Assembly: GCA_018065885.1 (NCBI GenBank)
Contig: JAGHSL010000437.1
Coordinates: 1-7,225, forward strand
Direction: 5' to 3'
DNA: 7,225 nt
Origin: Candidatus Limimorpha equi
Lineage (GTDB): Bacteria; Bacteroidota; Bacteroidia; Bacteroidales; F082
In this document: one piece after another, positions 5,773 to 7,225 of the stretch
How positions within the stretch are numbered: the stretch's first letter is position 1
How the letters are laid out: each line of letters begins with the position of its first letter
Program-made: the position numbers and the translations under genes
Notes under the pieces: model-generated
Database searches by the model: none
What the model was told of the DNA's origin: nothing
What the model saw: the letters and a program-made list of their open reading frames with translations, nothing else

Positions 5773-6333
5773 TTATTTGTAGAATTTTTCAATGCCTCCG
5801 TAACCTTTTATCAATTTGTTGGCTTTGGTCTTGCCGATGAAATTTGCAAGGCGCTTACGAAACTCATCGGGCCGTTTGCGTGCCGCATCGATGTAGGCAA
5901 CCCGAATGCGGCGGTAGGAATCCGAAAATCGTTCGAAGTTGACCAAAGTCTCTGGGTCTTTCTTGATTTCATCCACGATATCCTCCGGAAAAACGAATGG
6001 CTCGTTGATGACAGGCAGCACCAATGGCCTGACTTTTGGATGAATCATTCCCTGGCTCTCGAGCCAAATCAGGCGTTCGATGTTGGGGCGTGAATAAGGG
6101 CTTCCTTCCCGCCTTGGTGTGAAGCGTCGGATGCCGTGGGTGCTGTCGAGTGTGCCAGCCTGACCGTCAATCCAGCCGAAACAAAGCGCTTCCTCGACGG
6201 CATCATTGTATGAAATGCTTTGCTCCCCCGCCGCCTTCGAAGGGAAAACGAACCAGATTTCTTTCTCCGTCTCGAAATGTTCGCTGAGCCATCTGCGCCA
6301 TTCGGCGCGGTCGCTGGCTTTAAAAATGTTCAT
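5773..6333 (-). CDS. YdeI/OmpD-associated family protein
   Basis: A 186-residue protein from ATG 6331-6333. The start overlaps the stop of the upstream GNAT gene as ATGA (6330-6333), which fixes it against a 54-residue in-frame extension that would lie inside the GNAT gene. The family blocks are visible: SYNDAVEEALCFGWIDGQ (41-58), RRFTPRREGSPYSRPNIERL (69-88), and the C-terminal OmdA-like helical part PEDIVDEIKKDP (116-127) through FSDSYRRIRVAYIDAARKRP (136-155). The family has been linked to bacteriocin or polymyxin resistance in enterobacteria (hence the names YdeI and OmpD-associated), but its biochemical activity is not settled. No signal peptide or membrane segment is seen, so it is probably cytoplasmic. 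It is translationally coupled to the GNAT upstream and followed 4 nt later by another GNAT. Confidence 0.88.
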   Translation of the reverse strand: MNIFKASDRAEWRRWLSEHFETEKEIWFVFPSKAAGEQSISYNDAVEEALCFGWIDGQAGTLDSTHGIRRFTPRREGSPYSRPNIERLIWLESQGMIHPKVRPLVLPVINEPFVFPEDIVDEIKKDPETLVNFERFSDSYRRIRVAYIDAARKRPDEFRKRLANFIGKTKANKLIKGYGGIEKFYK

Positions 6334-6872
6334 CTTTTTTGCTCCCATTCTTTTCGTGTCAGCCTGGTAATGTGCTCGGTACGAATGTCGTCCATCATTT
6401 TCCAATAGATGTCCTTGTTGGTGTGATGATAGACGAAACCACAATTTTCCTGCACGCGTTTCGATATGGCGTTGCCTTCGAAATAGCCGCACCAAAGCGT
6501 TTCAAGATTTAAATCGACAAAGGCGTGACGGATCAATTCTTTCGTAGCTTCGGGAATTAATCCCATGCCCCAAAAAGGCACGCCAATCCAGTAACCGACT
6601 TCACCTTCCGTTTCGGGCAAATCGAGGTTGCTTTGTGTGCCAATCATCAAGCCAATGCTACCGATGGCCTTGTTGTCCGTTTTCAAGCAAACGGCGTATG
6701 TCTCATTGACAGCCAGTACATTACGGATAATTTCACGGCTGTTTTCAACGCTGGTATGCGACGGCCAGCCCGCAATAGGACCAACCGCAGGGTTTTTGGC
6801 AAACGCAAACAGGCTCTCCGCATCATCTTCGCACCACGGACGCAATATCAGTCTTTCCGTTTCCATGTTCAT
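6330..6872 (-). CDS. GNAT family N-acetyltransferase, RimJ/RimL-like
   Basis: A 180-residue protein opening with the typical METERLILRPW (3-13). Motif A is at 91-109, with EVGYWIGVPF followed by WGMGLIPEA, the pyrophosphate-binding loop for acetyl-CoA. Motif B is at 132-146 (EGNAISKRVQENCGF). The tail has the common HITRLTRKEW block (167-176). Proteins of this type acetylate N-terminal amino groups of ribosomal or other proteins, or small molecules; no acceptor can be assigned. ATG 6870-6872 overlaps the stop of the preceding small cysteine-rich protein gene (ATGA, 6869-6872), and its own stop overlaps the YdeI-like start in the same way. Both ends therefore indicate translational coupling within one operon. 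Confidence 0.9.
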   Translation of the reverse strand: MNMETERLILRPWCEDDAESLFAFAKNPAVGPIAGWPSHTSVENSREIIRNVLAVNETYAVCLKTDNKAIGSIGLMIGTQSNLDLPETEGEVGYWIGVPFWGMGLIPEATKELIRHAFVDLNLETLWCGYFEGNAISKRVQENCGFVYHHTNKDIYWKMMDDIRTEHITRLTRKEWEQKR

Positions 6873-7219
6873 TTCATCAATTCACACCACACCCTGCCTT
6901 GGCGGCAAAATACGGTGTAAATCTTCGCTCCTTTTACTTGCGCCACACGAGCCTCTGCAGCCTGTTCGGGAAAGAGGCGGATAAGCTCGACACGGTCGTA
7001 ACGCTCCACCACGATGGCAGCAATGAAGTCGTCCTTCGTCATCGGGCAAGCGTATTCCAGCAAGTATTCGCCATCCATCTCGGTGATGGTAGGAACTACA
7101 TTCATGTTTTCGATAGTTACGGGTTCGATTTTGCTTCCGCAACATTCAATCGCCGGTTTGCCGTAGGCTACGCCGACATTGCCGCATTTCGGGCAATAAA
7201 AAATGTTTAACTTGTTCAT
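6869..7219 (-). CDS. Desulfoferrodoxin/superoxide-reductase-like protein lacking the active-site histidines
   Basis: The 116-residue protein opens with a desulforedoxin-type metal knuckle: Cys9-Pro-Lys-Cys12-Gly-Asn, then Cys26-Cys27-Gly, as in the FeCys4 centre of desulfoferrodoxin. The rest follows the order of the superoxide-reductase domain: a VVPTI block (41-45), DGEYLLEY (49-56), CPMTKDDFIAAI (58-69) in place of HPMxxxHxIxxI, LFPEQAAEARV (82-92), and FCRQGRVW (104-111) in place of the YCNxHGxW block. The active-site cysteine position is kept (Cys105) but all four iron-binding histidines are replaced. I therefore expect a metal-binding, perhaps zinc, structural or sensory protein and not an active superoxide reductase. 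From memory, similar domains occur C-terminal to an XRE-type HTH in Firmicutes; no HTH is present here. It starts 6 nt from the window edge and overlaps the following GNAT start (ATGA), so it may head or continue an operon from outside. Confidence 0.72.
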   Translation of the reverse strand: MNKLNIFYCPKCGNVGVAYGKPAIECCGSKIEPVTIENMNVVPTITEMDGEYLLEYACPMTKDDFIAAIVVERYDRVELIRLFPEQAAEARVAQVKGAKIYTVFCRQGRVWCELMK

Positions 7220-7225
7220 TTTTAT

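Noticed and set aside
6334..6495. 54-codon N-terminal extension of the YdeI-like protein
   Set aside because: It overlaps the GNAT gene in a different frame, and the ATGA overlap at 6330-6333 supplies a natural coupled start.
5304..6872. The two GNAT genes as a tandem duplication
   Set aside because: They share only the family motifs; length, N-terminal half and C-terminal tail differ clearly.

Overview
The window reads as chromosomal DNA from a member of the Bacteroidota, most likely Bacteroidales. The evidence is an ECF sigma / membrane protein / DUF4252 operon of the kind common in that order, a TAnnTTTG-type -7 element, absence of clear Shine-Dalgarno sequences, and the general protein flavour. 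All ten genes lie on the minus strand, so the biological reading direction is from the right edge to the left. The species cannot be named from the sequence.

In order of transcription: (i) 7219-5304 holds four tightly packed genes: a small desulfoferrodoxin/superoxide-reductase-like protein that keeps the cysteine metal knuckle but has lost the active-site histidines, a RimJ/RimL-like GNAT acetyltransferase, a YdeI/OmpD-associated family protein and a second GNAT. The first three are joined by ATGA stop/start overlaps and the fourth follows after 4 nt. A DUF362 protein with two 4Fe-4S ferredoxin motifs (5280-4141) follows after 23 nt and may belong to the same operon. (ii) A heptad-repeat array that folds into a perfect 12-bp hairpin (4101-4132) separates this block from a secreted M28 zinc peptidase (4045-2792). 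A second array of the same heptad starts on the peptidase stop codon and fills the gap to a CDP-alcohol phosphatidyltransferase (2740-2237). (iii) A match to an ECF-type promoter (2203-2228) precedes the sigma factor (2173-1676), a single-pass membrane protein that is the likely anti-sigma factor (1679-1302), and an exported DUF4252 protein (1276-830). (iv) At the left edge is a Fic-domain AMP-transferase-type gene (start 691), cut off by the window end. Its promoter and first codons carry four copies of one 9-bp motif, two of them forming a perfect 11-bp inverted repeat around the -7 element.

The regions look like separate modules: an envelope/stress-sensing ECF unit that probably controls itself, a Fic gene with a likely dedicated repressor or autoregulation, and an operon of small modification and redox-type proteins. 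No stretch longer than 300 bases lacks a gene; the longest gene-free interval (692-829) holds the fic control region and otherwise nothing I recognise. I see no RNA gene, insertion sequence, CRISPR array or phage gene. I do not see a clear-cut novel multi-gene system. The items most worth following are the fic operator cluster, the heptad arrays that supply stops in every frame, and the superoxide-reductase-like protein without its catalytic histidines.
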